Part shown: in pieces, positions 25,709 to 34,878 of the stretch
Layout: every line of letters begins with the position of its first letter
How positions within the stretch are numbered: position 1 is the stretch's first letter
From: Candidatus Scalindua sp.
GTDB lineage: Bacteria; Planctomycetota; Brocadiia; Brocadiales; Scalinduaceae
Direction of reading: 5' to 3'
Length of the DNA: 64,000 nt
NCBI GenBank assembly: GCA_021776915.1
Contig: JAIQZU010000074.1
Span: 1-64,000 of the forward strand
Program-made: the position numbers and the translations under genes
The notes under the pieces: generated by a model
Database searches by the model: none
Told to the model about the DNA's origin: nothing
What the model saw: only the letters and a program-made list of their open reading frames with translations

Positions 25709-26809
25709 TCATGCCTTCACAAACCTCTTCCCGGAAAGCTGTTTTACCAGTCTTTTTACTTCCAGTATCATTAATATGCTTGCGACATTGGATGCCGGCA
25801 GACCGGACTTTGTAGTAATTTCATCAATAGCCCTGGGTGTGCTCGAAAGGAGTGAGAAAATCCTGTTCTCCTGAGAATTCAGCGAGAGGCTTCTAATGTC
25901 CTCGACTTTTTTATTATCCTTTATGTGTATGGCCTCGGCAAGCGGCCCCAGTTCCTCAACAATGTCATTTATGTCTTCAACGAGTTTAGCGCCATCTTTG
26001 ATGAGTTTGTTAGTGCCCCTGCTGTAATTACTGTCGATATTGCCGGGTACTGCAAATACCTCTTTCCCCTGCTCAAGCGCCCATTTTGCCGTAATGAGTG
26101 AGCCGCTCCAGAGTGTCGACTCTATTACCAGTACTCCAAGTGAAAGCCCGCTGATTATCCTGTTCCTTGGCGGGAAATTACGATTACTGGGTGGAGTAGT
26201 CATGGGCAGTTCAGAAACCACAGCGCCTTGCGAAGCTATTTTTTCAGCGAGTTCTTTATTTTCACGAGGATAAACAACTCCAAGACCGCAACCAAGTACG
26301 GCTATCGTCCTTCCCTTACCCTTAATTGCCCCTGAATGCACACTTGTGTCAATACCTCTTGCCATACCGCTTACTACACAGAAACCGGCCTGAACCAACT
26401 GTATTGCAAACCTTTCGGCCTGAGCGCTGCCATAGTAACTGCACCTGCGTGCACCAACTATGGCAAGTGCAAGTGTGTAACTCTTTAAGATATCTCCTTT
26501 AATATAGAGTACGAGAGGCGGGTCATATATCTGCTTGAGGTTGTAAGGAAATTGGTCGCTTGTGAAAGGGACAATCTTTACATTACTCTTTTCAGCCAGC
26601 TTAATCTCTTTATCAACATCTGCGGCCTTTGAGCCATTTATAATCCTGTCAGCTATTTTCGGTCCTATACCGGGAATTCTTTCCAGTTTGCCTTTTGGGC
26701 AATCCAGTACTGACTTAACAGAACCGAGATGTTCGATAAGGTTGCGATAGGTCTTAATACCTATGCCGCTGATCATATTTAAACGAAGCAGACCTTCAAA
26801 ATCATCCAT
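25709..26809 (-). CDS. dprA: DNA processing protein DprA/Smf
   Basis: A 366-residue protein that binds single-stranded DNA and loads RecA in natural transformation. An N-terminal helix-hairpin-helix region (ERIPGIGPKIADRI) precedes the Rossmann-like core with GARRCSYYG, SGMARGIDTSVHSGA, AVLGCGLGVVYP and PPSNRNFPPRNRIISG. A C-terminal winged-helix domain (residues 305-366) is present. It is downstream of aroB on the same strand, with a 25-base-arm palindrome between them. Confidence 0.95.
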   Translation of the reverse strand: MDDFEGLLRLNMISGIGIKTYRNLIEHLGSVKSVLDCPKGKLERIPGIGPKIADRIINGSKAADVDKEIKLAEKSNVKIVPFTSDQFPYNLKQIYDPPLVLYIKGDILKSYTLALAIVGARRCSYYGSAQAERFAIQLVQAGFCVVSGMARGIDTSVHSGAIKGKGRTIAVLGCGLGVVYPRENKELAEKIASQGAVVSELPMTTPPSNRNFPPRNRIISGLSLGVLVIESTLWSGSLITAKWALEQGKEVFAVPGNIDSNYSRGTNKLIKDGAKLVEDINDIVEELGPLAEAIHIKDNKKVEDIRSLSLNSQENRIFSLLSSTPRAIDEITTKSGLPASNVASILMILEVKRLVKQLSGKRFVKA

Positions 26810-26835
26810 GATTTATAATTACAAAGATTAAGAGA

Positions 26836-26889
26836 CAGCCTCTCTTTCGAGAGGATTCCAACTCTGGAATCCTCTCGAAAGAGAGGCTG
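26836..26889. repeat. Palindromic repeat, family 1 (copy e), perfect 25-base arms
   Basis: Arms 26836-26860 and 26865-26889 are perfect inverted copies with a four-base loop. Each arm itself contains the CCTCTC/GAGAGG hairpin, so the locus can form one long cruciform or two small GAAA-type hairpins. It lies between aroB and dprA. Confidence 0.9.
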
Positions 26890-26914
26890 ACAATGGTTAT
26901 GCAACGAATGATAA

Positions 26915-28012
26915 CTAATCGGCAAGGACTTTCAGGATAGTTTCTTCATTTACCCTGTCATCAATTACTACGTTTCCGATCTCGGTAGGGAGAACAAACC
27001 TCAGTTTCCCACCAATGGTTTTCTTGTCTTGATATAATATACTGACAATATCATCCGGGTTCAATTCCGTGTCTTTAAGACTCAACCCCAATTTCACAAA
27101 CAACGATTCCTGTCTTTTTAATACCTCCTCGTCTGCAAGTTTCATTTCTATTGCTATCTTTGTCGCATATATCATACCCATAGCCACCGCATCCCCATGT
27201 CTATATTTCCTGTATGATGTCAGCGCCTCCAGTGCATGTCCGATGGTATGTCCGTAATTTAAGATAGCCCTCAGGCTTTCTTCCTTTTCATCGAGTTCCA
27301 CGACGTGAGACTTAACCTTGCATGAGTTGTATATAATCTCTTCTAATACCACAGGTTCAAGTTTCATGATTTCGGGAAGATGCTTTTCTATATAGTCAAA
27401 GAATGCTGCATCCTTAATCATCCCGTATTTTATTACCTCAACCATACCTGCGGTTATTTCCTCCTTTGGTAAAGTTTTGAGGGTATCAGTATCGATGAAG
27501 ACAGCCTTTGGCTGGTAGAAACAACCTATCATATTCTTGCCTCTCGGATGGTTTACGGCCACCTTACCTCCAATGCTGCTGTCAACCTGTGCCAGGAGTG
27601 TAGTAGGGATTTGTACAAAGGGTATACCCCTCATAAATGTCGAGGCAACGAAACCCGTTAAATCTCCCAGCACACCACCCCCTAATGCAACAAGGAGAGA
27701 CTTTCTATCCATTTCATGATCGAAAAGACTTTCGTACAGTTCCTCCGCCTTTGCCATAGATTTCTGCTCTTCTCCAAGCTCCATTGAAACCAGCTTGACA
27801 TCAAATTTACATTCCGATAGGCTATCCAGTACAATATTTCCATAAAGCGGGGCTACAGTTTTGTCCGTTACAATAATGGCCTTACGGGGACTGATGACCT
27901 TTGAAATGAGGGTTCCAACTTGATTGAGGATACCCTTATCAATGATTATGTTGTAACTGTCTTTACCGAGATCAACGAAGATGTCTTTCATGTTGGTAAT
28001 TTTGTAAGCCAT
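26915..28012 (-). CDS. aroB: 3-dehydroquinate synthase
   Basis: The second enzyme of the shikimate pathway, NAD-dependent, converting DAHP to 3-dehydroquinate. At 365 residues it has the usual length. GGGVLGDLTGFVAST, QIPTTLLAQVDSSIGGK, the zinc ligands in NYGHTIGHALE and the later RHGDAVAMGM are all present. No good ribosome site precedes the ATG at 28012; Met8 is an alternative. It is divergent from folC with 56 bases between starts. Confidence 0.96.
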   Translation of the reverse strand: MAYKITNMKDIFVDLGKDSYNIIIDKGILNQVGTLISKVISPRKAIIVTDKTVAPLYGNIVLDSLSECKFDVKLVSMELGEEQKSMAKAEELYESLFDHEMDRKSLLVALGGGVLGDLTGFVASTFMRGIPFVQIPTTLLAQVDSSIGGKVAVNHPRGKNMIGCFYQPKAVFIDTDTLKTLPKEEITAGMVEVIKYGMIKDAAFFDYIEKHLPEIMKLEPVVLEEIIYNSCKVKSHVVELDEKEESLRAILNYGHTIGHALEALTSYRKYRHGDAVAMGMIYATKIAIEMKLADEEVLKRQESLFVKLGLSLKDTELNPDDIVSILYQDKKTIGGKLRFVLPTEIGNVVIDDRVNEETILKVLAD

Positions 28013-28068
28013 GCTGATTTTTTTGTCAAGGAAAAAGAGTCTATATCAAATATCAAGGAGTTATTTAA

Positions 28069-29421
28069 ATGAAATCTAAACCCTTCAATTCATATAAGCA
28101 GGCAAAAGAGTTTCTGCTAAAGACCATAGATTACGAAAAGCTGACACAGTATAAATATGACGTCTCCACCTTTGATCTCAAGAGGATGGAGGAAATGATG
28201 GCGTTTGCAGGAAATCCACACAAGAAAGGAAGGTGTGTCCATATAACAGGCACCAAAGGCAAGGGGTCTACGGCAATAATGATTGCCTCTATCCTGAAAG
28301 AGCTTGGCCTGAAGACGGGTCTTTTCACCTCACCTCATCTTATATATCTGGGGGAAAGGATGAAGGTCAATAACAGAATGATTTCACAAACAATGTTTGT
28401 ACAATTAATAAACAGGGTCAAGCCATATATAGATAGAATAATGCTCGATAATCCCACTCTTATGCCCACTTTCTTTGAAATAGTCACTGCAATTGCATTT
28501 CTCTATTTCGAAAAGAAGAAAGCAGATATATCAGTCCTGGAAGTCGGTATGGGTGGAAGGCTGGATTCTACTAATATTATATTGCCTGAAATCTCAATCA
28601 TAACACCCATTGGTTATGACCATACTGACAGACTGGGGCACACACTGGACAAGATAGCATACGAAAAGGCAGGAATAATTAAAGAAGGTGTTCCTGTTGT
28701 TTCGTCAATGCAGGAACCGGAAGCCCTCTCAGTAATTTCAAAAACATGCAGGGAAAAGAATGCCAGTCTATATCTCGTTGGAAAGGATATCCTGATTAAT
28801 GACATTAATGTAACAAAGAAGAGTGGCGTTTATGGAACTGAATGCGAAATAAGGACATGGAGAGACAAATATAAAGACATCTTTTTGCCCCTGATTGGGC
28901 GGCACCAGGTCGAAAACTGTGCTACAGCAATAGGAGCCCTGGAGGTATTATCTGAAACCGGTGTAATAAAGGCTGACAATGAAATGGTAATAAATGCACT
29001 GGCAAAGGTTAAGTGTCCGGCCAGGATTGAAGTGGTAGCACAAAGCCCATTAGTTGTACTGGACACAGCTCACACAGTCTCCTCAATGAAGATATTGAGG
29101 GAATCAATAAAAGAAAATTTTTCATTTAAGAAACTAATAATAGTAATTGGTTTGTCCGAAGACAAGGACATTGCAGGTGTGTTCAGGGAAATAGCCTGTG
29201 CTGCCGACTACCTGATTCTCACAAGAACAGGCAACCCCCGCGAGGCAGAGCCGGGGCAAATGGCTATTACAGCAAAACACTTTTACCATAAGGAACCAAT
29301 GGTTATTGAAGACATAGATGAAGCATTGAAAGAGGCGAAAAGAATCGCAAGGAAAAATGACCTGATCTGCATAACCGGTTCTTTCTTTTTAGCAGGTAAG
29401 GTGAAAGAAATACTTAATTAA
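28069..29421 (+). CDS. folC: Folylpolyglutamate / dihydrofolate synthase
   Basis: A 450-residue Mur-ligase-fold enzyme that adds glutamate to dihydropteroate or folate. The P-loop is ITGTKGKGSTA (about 60-70), followed by TSPHL, EVGMGGRLDSTN and HTDRLGHTLDKIAYEKAG. AAGGAG precedes the ATG. It shares a short divergent promoter region with aroB. The 170 bases after it hold the promoter region of the toxin-antitoxin pair. Confidence 0.95.
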   Translation: MKSKPFNSYKQAKEFLLKTIDYEKLTQYKYDVSTFDLKRMEEMMAFAGNPHKKGRCVHITGTKGKGSTAIMIASILKELGLKTGLFTSPHLIYLGERMKVNNRMISQTMFVQLINRVKPYIDRIMLDNPTLMPTFFEIVTAIAFLYFEKKKADISVLEVGMGGRLDSTNIILPEISIITPIGYDHTDRLGHTLDKIAYEKAGIIKEGVPVVSSMQEPEALSVISKTCREKNASLYLVGKDILINDINVTKKSGVYGTECEIRTWRDKYKDIFLPLIGRHQVENCATAIGALEVLSETGVIKADNEMVINALAKVKCPARIEVVAQSPLVVLDTAHTVSSMKILRESIKENFSFKKLIIVIGLSEDKDIAGVFREIACAADYLILTRTGNPREAEPGQMAITAKHFYHKEPMVIEDIDEALKEAKRIARKNDLICITGSFFLAGKVKEILN

Positions 29422-29527
29422 ATGATATTATTGCCACTTAAATTACGACTTAAATTTCTAATTGACTTAAGTGCACATCCAATTTATGATGCAAAAAAAC
29501 TTAATATCTTATATTATCGTTATGTTT

Positions 29528-29541
29528 CATTACATGTAATG
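29528..29541. promoter_or_regulatory. 14-base palindrome CATTACATGTAATG before ParE-type TA operon
   Basis: A perfect palindrome 52 bases upstream of the antitoxin start. Antitoxins of such pairs commonly bind palindromes in their own promoter, so an operator is likely but unproven. Confidence 0.4.
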
Positions 29542-29592
29542 TATATGGGTTCAAACTATAATTTTTTATACCACAAAGATGTGAGGTAAAGA

Positions 29593-29805
29593 ATGGAAAA
29601 AAGTAAATCATTATTAGAAAAAGCCTTAATGCTAAAACCACAAGATAGATTTACCATTATTGAAGGACTGATTCAAAGTCTGGATGAACCAAATAAGGAA
29701 ATAGAACAGATTTGGGCTGAGGAAGCTGAAAAGAGATTGAAGGCTTACAGAGATGGTAAATTGAAGGGAGTTCCATATAAAGAAATCTTTGGAGAAGATA
29801 TATAA
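29593..29805 (+). CDS. Antitoxin, addiction-module component family
   Basis: A 70-residue protein matching the small addiction-module family: a helical start (LLEKALMLKPQDRFTIIEGL) with SLDEPN, then the WAEEAEKRLKAYRDG and VPYKEIF tail that wraps the toxin. GAGGTAAAG precedes the ATG. The toxin gene follows after three bases. Confidence 0.85.
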   Translation: MEKSKSLLEKALMLKPQDRFTIIEGLIQSLDEPNKEIEQIWAEEAEKRLKAYRDGKLKGVPYKEIFGEDI

Positions 29806-29808
29806 AAT

Positions 29809-30105
29809 ATGGATGTGATCTTTAATGAATTGGCATTGAAAGAATTTAATGATGCAGTTTCATACTATGAATTAGAAGTCAGTGGTTTAGGGGGCAATTT
29901 CAGGAAAGAAATCAGAAAAGCTATCAAACGAATCACAGAATATCCACGAGCATGGTCTATAGAAAAAAGGGATGTAAGAAGGCATTTACTCCACAAATTT
30001 CCTTACAAAATATTATACTCCATAGAATCAGACCACATTTATATAATTGCAATAGCCCATCTCCACAGAAAACCTGATTATTGGGTTGACAGGTTCAAAA
30101 CATAA
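29809..30105 (+). CDS. RelE/ParE-type toxin
   Basis: A 98-residue ParE-superfamily protein: N-terminal helix pair LALKEFNDAVSYYELE, then RITEYPRAW, RRHLLHKFPYKILYSIE and the C-terminal YIIAIAHLHRKPDYW. Members either poison gyrase or cut mRNA on ribosomes; sequence alone does not decide. It is co-transcribed with the antitoxin, and both lie directly before truncated restriction-modification DNA. Confidence 0.9.
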   Translation: MDVIFNELALKEFNDAVSYYELEVSGLGGNFRKEIRKAIKRITEYPRAWSIEKRDVRRHLLHKFPYKILYSIESDHIYIIAIAHLHRKPDYWVDRFKT

Positions 30106-30107
30106 TC

Positions 30108-30384
30108 ATGGATGGAGAATCGTTGGACATTACAGATGAGAAGATTGAGCAGCTTAAGGCAATTATTCCCGAAGCGTTTACGGAAGGTAAGATTGGCTGG
30201 GAAAAGCTGAAGGCCGCTCTGGGTGAAGATATTGAATTCAGGAATGAACGCTATGTTTTGAACTGGGCCGGCAAATCGGATGCGTTTAGAGTACTTCAAT
30301 CTCCCACTACCGCCACACTCGTCCCCTGCAGAGAAGAATCCGTCAACTTTGACACAACGGAAAATATCTTTATTGAAGGTGAAA
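30108..30384 (+). pseudogene. N-terminal fragment of a type III DNA methyltransferase (Mod)
   Basis: The first 92 codons match the conserved start of Mod-like adenine methyltransferases ([20 protein letters not shown] and [14 protein letters not shown]-like residues). Homology ends abruptly at ENIFIEGEN, before any methyltransferase catalytic motif. The frame then runs 12 more codons through foreign sequence to a stop at 30422. It begins three bases after the toxin stop. Confidence 0.75.
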
Positions 30385-30972
30385 ACCCTTATAAAGAAGT
30401 ATCCTCATGTACCGCAATTTAAAAACTTCCTGACTGCAGTTTATGATTCTAAAGGCGACAAGAATAAAGCCTATGAGTGCAATAAACTGATACAGGAAGA
30501 ACACCCTGATTATCTGCTTGGCAAGGTCAATCTGGCTGCACAGTATTTTGAGCAGAAGGAATATGATAAAATCCCAGAGGTACTGGGAGAGCAAATGGAG
30601 ACACAGGCGCTTTATCCAGACAGGAAGGTTTTCCACGTCAGCGAGGTGATGGCTTTCAACAGGCTTGCAGTTATTTATTATTCTACCATTGGCAATCTGG
30701 AAGAGGCGGAAAGCAGGTTAAAAATAATGGAGGAAATTGATGAGGAACATCCTGATACTTATAAGGCGCTGAAATACATAATGCCGGAGAGGATGAAGGC
30801 TACTATTAAAAGAGACGAGGAAGAGGGCCAGATCAATGATGAGTTCAATGACTATGAATCTCCTGCTTTTCTGCATGAAAATATGATTAATTCAGAACCA
30901 AAAGTCGGAAGAAACAATCCATGTCCTTGCGGCAGCGGTAAAAAGTATAAGAAATGCTGCGGGCGGAAATAG
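30385..30972 (+). pseudogene. 5'-truncated SEC-C/TPR-like gene
   Basis: From the junction the other frame encodes about 195 residues: a TPR-like helical region ([56 protein letters not shown]) and a C-terminal SEC-C zinc motif ([18 protein letters not shown]). No plausible start exists in its own sequence; an ATG at 30280 lies within the Mod fragment in the wrong frame. It looks like a gene that lost its N-terminus in the recombination that joined it to the Mod fragment, though expression from 30280 cannot be excluded. Confidence 0.6.
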
Positions 30973-31005
30973 ACAACTAACCTGTCAGCATGGGTTTAAG
31001 TCGCC

Positions 31006-31089
31006 AGTCGCCTGAGGACGACCCTGTGGGTAGCTTCAGTATCCGCCATCGGCGGGAGGCGCCCCCTGGGGCTGCTACAAGATTCGACT
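31006..31089. repeat. Palindromic repeat, family 2, long form
   Basis: AGTCGCCTGAGGACGACCC...GTAGC pairs at its ends with GCTAC...CGACT. The centre holds a CCGCC/GGCGG hairpin and a GGCGCC-rich stretch absent from the copy at 36755. It lies between the SEC-C remnant and the ACT protein gene. Confidence 0.7.
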
Positions 31090-31124
31090 CTGTCGGGATC
31101 CTAAACCACTACTAAAACTCATAC

Positions 31125-31517
31125 TCACCTCTCCAGTATTTCTGATGCCTTCTTCAGGTTTGACACCCAGAATATCCCTATGGACTCTCCATCACCAGGG
31201 GGAACGCTGACATAGGCGTACTCAATATTTATTCTTGCTTTAGAGAGTTGTTTGGTTATCTCTGCCAGAGTACCAGGTTTGTGCGTCATTTTCAGAGACA
31301 ATACATCTGTCTCAATAACATTAAGCCCGGCCTCTTTAAGAGTTTTTACTGCATGTTCATGATCGTCAACTACCATACGGATGAGTCCTGAATCTATTGT
31401 GTCCAGGACTGACATCGCCAGAATATTTATATTTTTACTGGCCATGTCAGCACATACATTTGACAATGACCCGGGATTATTTGCGAGAAGAATTGTTAAT
31501 TGTTTTACGATTGGCAT
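31125..31517 (-). CDS. Tandem ACT-domain protein
   Basis: A 130-residue protein of two ACT domains (about 3-68 and 70-130), each with the ligand-binding turn (NNPGSLSNV and HKPGTLAEI). Free-standing ACT pairs of this type sense amino acids; no enzyme domain is attached. AAGGGGG precedes the ATG. The ligand is unknown. A lipoprotein gene lies 32 bases upstream on the same strand. Confidence 0.85.
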   Translation of the reverse strand: MPIVKQLTILLANNPGSLSNVCADMASKNINILAMSVLDTIDSGLIRMVVDDHEHAVKTLKEAGLNVIETDVLSLKMTHKPGTLAEITKQLSKARINIEYAYVSVPPGDGESIGIFWVSNLKKASEILER

Positions 31518-31549
31518 TTAGTTTTCCCCCTTTCTTGGTGTTCTTATTC

Positions 31550-31987
31550 TTAATGTTGTTTTTTTGAATCTTTGTAACTTATAGCAAGACCGGCCCCAAC
31601 CGGTTTTCCTTTCATCAACCAACTACCTGTTCCGTGTTTCTTTGCCCAATTAAAATCTACAAAAGCGCTTCCAAAAGATTCAAAATACCCGGAAGGCTCA
31701 ATATCTTTATACCTGGCAAAGATTATGGCGTCAGCGCCTACCTTTCCAGCCTGAGCCCTCAAACTGTCATTTATCAACTCTTTCGTTAATGTTTTTTCTC
31801 CGTAAACAAAAACTACTCCAATCCTCTCATAAATCAGATCAGAATTTCCGGAAAATACTGGCAACACATCTCTCCCACTCTTCGGCAGATACTCATTTAT
31901 AGATATTTTTGCAAAGTTGGTACTTGTACAACCACCAGACAACAACACAAATGTAAGTAATATTAATATGTACTTTTTGAAATTCAC
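31550..31987 (-). CDS. Small lipoprotein
   Basis: A 145-residue secreted protein with a clear lipoprotein signal (hydrophobic 5-17, lipobox LSGGC with Cys20). The mature part has GADAIIFARY, a pattern common in small outer-membrane lipoproteins with a YbjQ/dodecin-like fold, but I cannot name it. The start is GTG after AAGGGG. It is followed by the ACT gene and preceded by another secreted protein gene. Confidence 0.7.
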   Translation of the reverse strand: MNFKKYILILLTFVLLSGGCTSTNFAKISINEYLPKSGRDVLPVFSGNSDLIYERIGVVFVYGEKTLTKELINDSLRAQAGKVGADAIIFARYKDIEPSGYFESFGSAFVDFNWAKKHGTGSWLMKGKPVGAGLAISYKDSKKQH

Positions 31988-32035
31988 TTATCCCCTTGTA
32001 ATAAAAAAAGATATTTCCTGCTCTAAAAACAAAGT

Positions 32036-32599
32036 TTACCTGATACTTGAAAAATCAACTTCATATCTTTCTTCTCCAAAATCCTTTATAACTACTATCT
32101 CCGTCCTTGCATTCGGGTCTAGTATTGTATATGGAAAGCTTGCAACGAAGAAGCCATGCTTCTTTGGCTCATTGCCTCCCGTTTCAGGTCTCCTCATCTT
32201 TTCCGGTTCTATCAATGTTCCTCCCTGTCTTAATTTGATCATGAAAACATCATCACCGCCTCTATAGCTTATAGTCAGAACATCTGTGTTCATCATTGAA
32301 TGCGCATCTTTTTCGCTTAAAGACTTTCTTGACTTTCTCATCATGGCTGACATTACAGCAAGGTCAACCAGCTTAGTCTTAATCATACCGCTGCCGTATT
32401 CCGGCCAGTTTCCGAATATTGCCTGCTTAACGAATCCTGCTTCAAAGATTTTTTTTCCCGGATTAGATTCTCCAAGTTTAACTGTATCTTCTATCTGTTC
32501 TTTAGTCGGGTTTAACTCAATACAGTTAGAAACATTTGTGAAAGAAACGCACATAATCAATACAAACAAGAAACTAAGATAACTTAATTTCGTCTTCAT
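32036..32599 (-). CDS. Secreted hypothetical protein
   Basis: A 187-residue protein with a signal peptide (residues 1-26, ending near SNC). ATG at 32599 is chosen because AAAGGAGGTGG lies just upstream; a longer frame to 32656 would translate that ribosome site. The mature part (TYRGGDDVFMIKLRQGGT-like and FPYTILDPNARTEIVV) is not recognised. It probably shares an operon with the lipoprotein 49 bases downstream. Confidence 0.65.
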   Translation of the reverse strand: MKTKLSYLSFLFVLIMCVSFTNVSNCIELNPTKEQIEDTVKLGESNPGKKIFEAGFVKQAIFGNWPEYGSGMIKTKLVDLAVMSAMMRKSRKSLSEKDAHSMMNTDVLTISYRGGDDVFMIKLRQGGTLIEPEKMRRPETGGNEPKKHGFFVASFPYTILDPNARTEIVVIKDFGEERYEVDFSSIR

Positions 32600-32914
32600 C
32601 CCTCCCCCACCTCCTTTCAAAAATGATTTACTGCCAAGAATACAAGAAAATCTCATTAACTTTATAAACTACAGTAAATTTAAAGAAAGTGTATCACTTT
32701 GCTAATATACTGTCAACATATGATGTCAGAGTTTGTGCTGACCATCTCACGCAAACCATCAACTCTACATGCAGCTTGACAATATACTACAAATAAAATA
32801 AAATTTATTTATTAGACACCGATGCCTGTAACCGTCTGAATCGGCCTGGACAGGTTGATGAAGGATTGTTTGACGGGTGTATCATGATTAAATCTTTTTG
32901 AACAGGCGAATAAA
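32600..32914. other. Divergent promoter region, no gene
   Basis: About 315 bases between the leftward secreted-protein gene and the rightward radical SAM gene. It must hold both promoters. I see no convincing hairpin, repeat or small gene. Confidence 0.5.
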
Positions 32915-34045
32915 ATGATTTCAAGAAGAGGATTTTTAACGACTGGTATTGCCGGGACTTGTGCATTTTGCAGCGGTTTTACACCCTTTGTAACAGCAGT
33001 TAATGCTTCCGGCAGAATGAATGAAGAAGAATTTCCTGCAACAGAGGCGCTGTATTACAAGCAGCTTCCGGACATTCGTGTAGAATGCGAGCTATGCCCA
33101 AGGGGATGCCAGGTGGCAGACCTGGAACGAGGCTATTGCGGCGTAAGAGAAAATCGCAATGGCAAGTACTATACACTTGTTCACTCACGCGTATGTTCAC
33201 TGAATGCAGACCCTATTGAAAAAAAACCCCTGTTTCACTATCTACCGGGTACAAAGGCGTATTCGATAGCAACGGCAGGATGCAATATAGAATGTAAGTT
33301 CTGCCAGAACTGGCAGATTTCTCAATTCAGGCCAGAACAGATAAACAACATCAGACTCACACCCGAAGAAGTGATAAGATTTGCACAAGAGAAAAAATGT
33401 GACACTGTCGCTTATACTTATTCCGAACCTGTGGTCTTTTATGAATATATGTATGATACAGCAAGAGTGGGAAAACGCGAGGGTGTTGGAAGTGTGATGA
33501 TTTCTAACGGATATATTAAGAAGGAGCCTCTGGTTAAACTATGCAGGGAATTGAGTGCGGTCAAGATAGATTTTAAAGCATTTACGGAAAAGTTTTACAA
33601 GGAAACATGTAGTGGTGAGTTAAAGCCTGTCCTTGAAACCCTTGTCACGTTGAAAGAAATCGGAATATGGTTCGAGGTTGTTATGCTTATAGTGCCAACG
33701 CTAAATGACAGTGAAAAAGAGCTTAAGGATATGTGCTCATGGATAAACGATAATCTTGGCCCTGATGTACCCATACATTTCACACGTTTTCACCCTACAT
33801 ACAAAATTAAAAATTTGCCGCCTACTCCGATAAAGACACTGGAAAAGGCAAGAAACATAGCAATAGAATCAGGCCTGAACTTTGCGTATACCGGCAATGT
33901 ACCAGGTCATCCCGGCGAGAGCACCTACTGTCCGGACTGCAAGGAAGTAGTCATAAAACGAGTGGGATTCACAATTCTTCAGTATTCACTGAATGGTAAC
34001 AAATGTGGTAATTGCAAGCATCCAATACCCGGAGTATGGCATTAG
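32915..34045 (+). CDS. Radical SAM protein of the AmrS type with a Tat signal
   Basis: A 376-residue relative of the pyruvate formate-lyase activase-like enzyme of the AmmeMemoRadiSam group. Residues 1-33 are a twin-arginine signal (SRRGFL, then a hydrophobic stretch), unexpected for a radical SAM enzyme. CELCPRGCQ at about 60, the cluster motif CNIECKFCQNW near 129, and two late pairs (CPDC and CGNC) are present. No AMMECR1 or Memo gene is adjacent. The DUF1538 genes start 66 bases after it. Its substrate is unknown. Confidence 0.85.
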   Translation: MISRRGFLTTGIAGTCAFCSGFTPFVTAVNASGRMNEEEFPATEALYYKQLPDIRVECELCPRGCQVADLERGYCGVRENRNGKYYTLVHSRVCSLNADPIEKKPLFHYLPGTKAYSIATAGCNIECKFCQNWQISQFRPEQINNIRLTPEEVIRFAQEKKCDTVAYTYSEPVVFYEYMYDTARVGKREGVGSVMISNGYIKKEPLVKLCRELSAVKIDFKAFTEKFYKETCSGELKPVLETLVTLKEIGIWFEVVMLIVPTLNDSEKELKDMCSWINDNLGPDVPIHFTRFHPTYKIKNLPPTPIKTLEKARNIAIESGLNFAYTGNVPGHPGESTYCPDCKEVVIKRVGFTILQYSLNGNKCGNCKHPIPGVWH

Positions 34046-34056
34046 TTCGGATGCTT

Positions 34057-34090
34057 AAACTTTAGCTCACTTCACACTTTAGGCACTTTT
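34057..34090. repeat. Family 3 repeat (AAACTTTAGCTCACTTCA), single arm
   Basis: An A/T-rich element made of ACTTTAG and CACTT units, matching arms at 35748 and 39580. It lies between the radical SAM gene and the first DUF1538 gene. Confidence 0.6.
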
Positions 34091-34111
34091 AACTTCTTAC
34101 AACATATTACT

Positions 34112-34849
34112 ATGATTTCATTTCTATTAAACTTAGTCAAAAATCTGTTTAGCGTATTCTTAAATATCTTGCCACTTCTGGTTGTTGTTACTGCCTTTCA
34201 ACTCTTTGTAATCAAGCAGCCTTTCTACGACCTTGCCGCCACTATTTCCGGTTTGATTTTTGTGTTAGTGGGCCTGTTCCTCTTTATACAAGGCCTGGAA
34301 ATCGGTTTGTTTCCGCTTGGCGAGAAAATGGCCTTCCAATTCTCTGAAAAGGGAAATATCTGGTGGCTGCTCATTTTTGGATTTGCAATCGGGTTTTCCA
34401 CTACTATAGCAGAACCGGCATTGATTGCCGTCGCCAGGAAAGCCGGTGAGATTGCGGCTGAAGCAAATGCCATCCCTCATACTAACGAATCGATTACAAG
34501 TTATGCATTCTGGCTTCGTGTAACTGTCGCTCTTTCAGTAGGATCAGCCATTTCAGTAGGAGTTTTCCGTATAGTCAAGGGCTGGCCAATCCAGTGGTTT
34601 ATTATTATCGGATACATTTTTGTTGTCATTCTTACTGCTTTCGCCCCAAAAGAGATTGTTGGAATAGCATATGATTCCGGGGGTGTTACAACGTCGACTA
34701 TCACCGTACCTTTGGTAGCAGCCCTTGGGGTGGGTCTGGCTACGTGCATAAGGGGGAGGAGTCCAATTGTAGATGGTTTTGGGCTTATAGCCTTTGCAAG
34801 CTTGACTCCTATGTTTTTTGTCATGCTGTACGGAATAATTATTTATTAA
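34112..34849 (+). CDS. DUF1538 membrane protein 1
   Basis: A 245-residue polytopic protein with about seven membrane spans. It carries the two family motifs [18 protein letters not shown] and [21 protein letters not shown]1538 pairs have been reported to work as two-subunit cation/proton antiporters (UmpAB of Halomonas); that function here is inferred from the family. No ribosome site is evident. It is followed by its paralogue, a PII-like protein and a CBS protein. Confidence 0.85.
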   Translation: MISFLLNLVKNLFSVFLNILPLLVVVTAFQLFVIKQPFYDLAATISGLIFVLVGLFLFIQGLEIGLFPLGEKMAFQFSEKGNIWWLLIFGFAIGFSTTIAEPALIAVARKAGEIAAEANAIPHTNESITSYAFWLRVTVALSVGSAISVGVFRIVKGWPIQWFIIIGYIFVVILTAFAPKEIVGIAYDSGGVTTSTITVPLVAALGVGLATCIRGRSPIVDGFGLIAFASLTPMFFVMLYGIIIY

Positions 34850-34878
34850 ATTATGCCTTCGGCAACTTTTTACTACAC

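Noticed and set aside
32915-34045. A complete AmmeMemoRadiSam set
   Set aside because: Only the radical SAM member is present; no AMMECR1 or Memo gene is found in the window.
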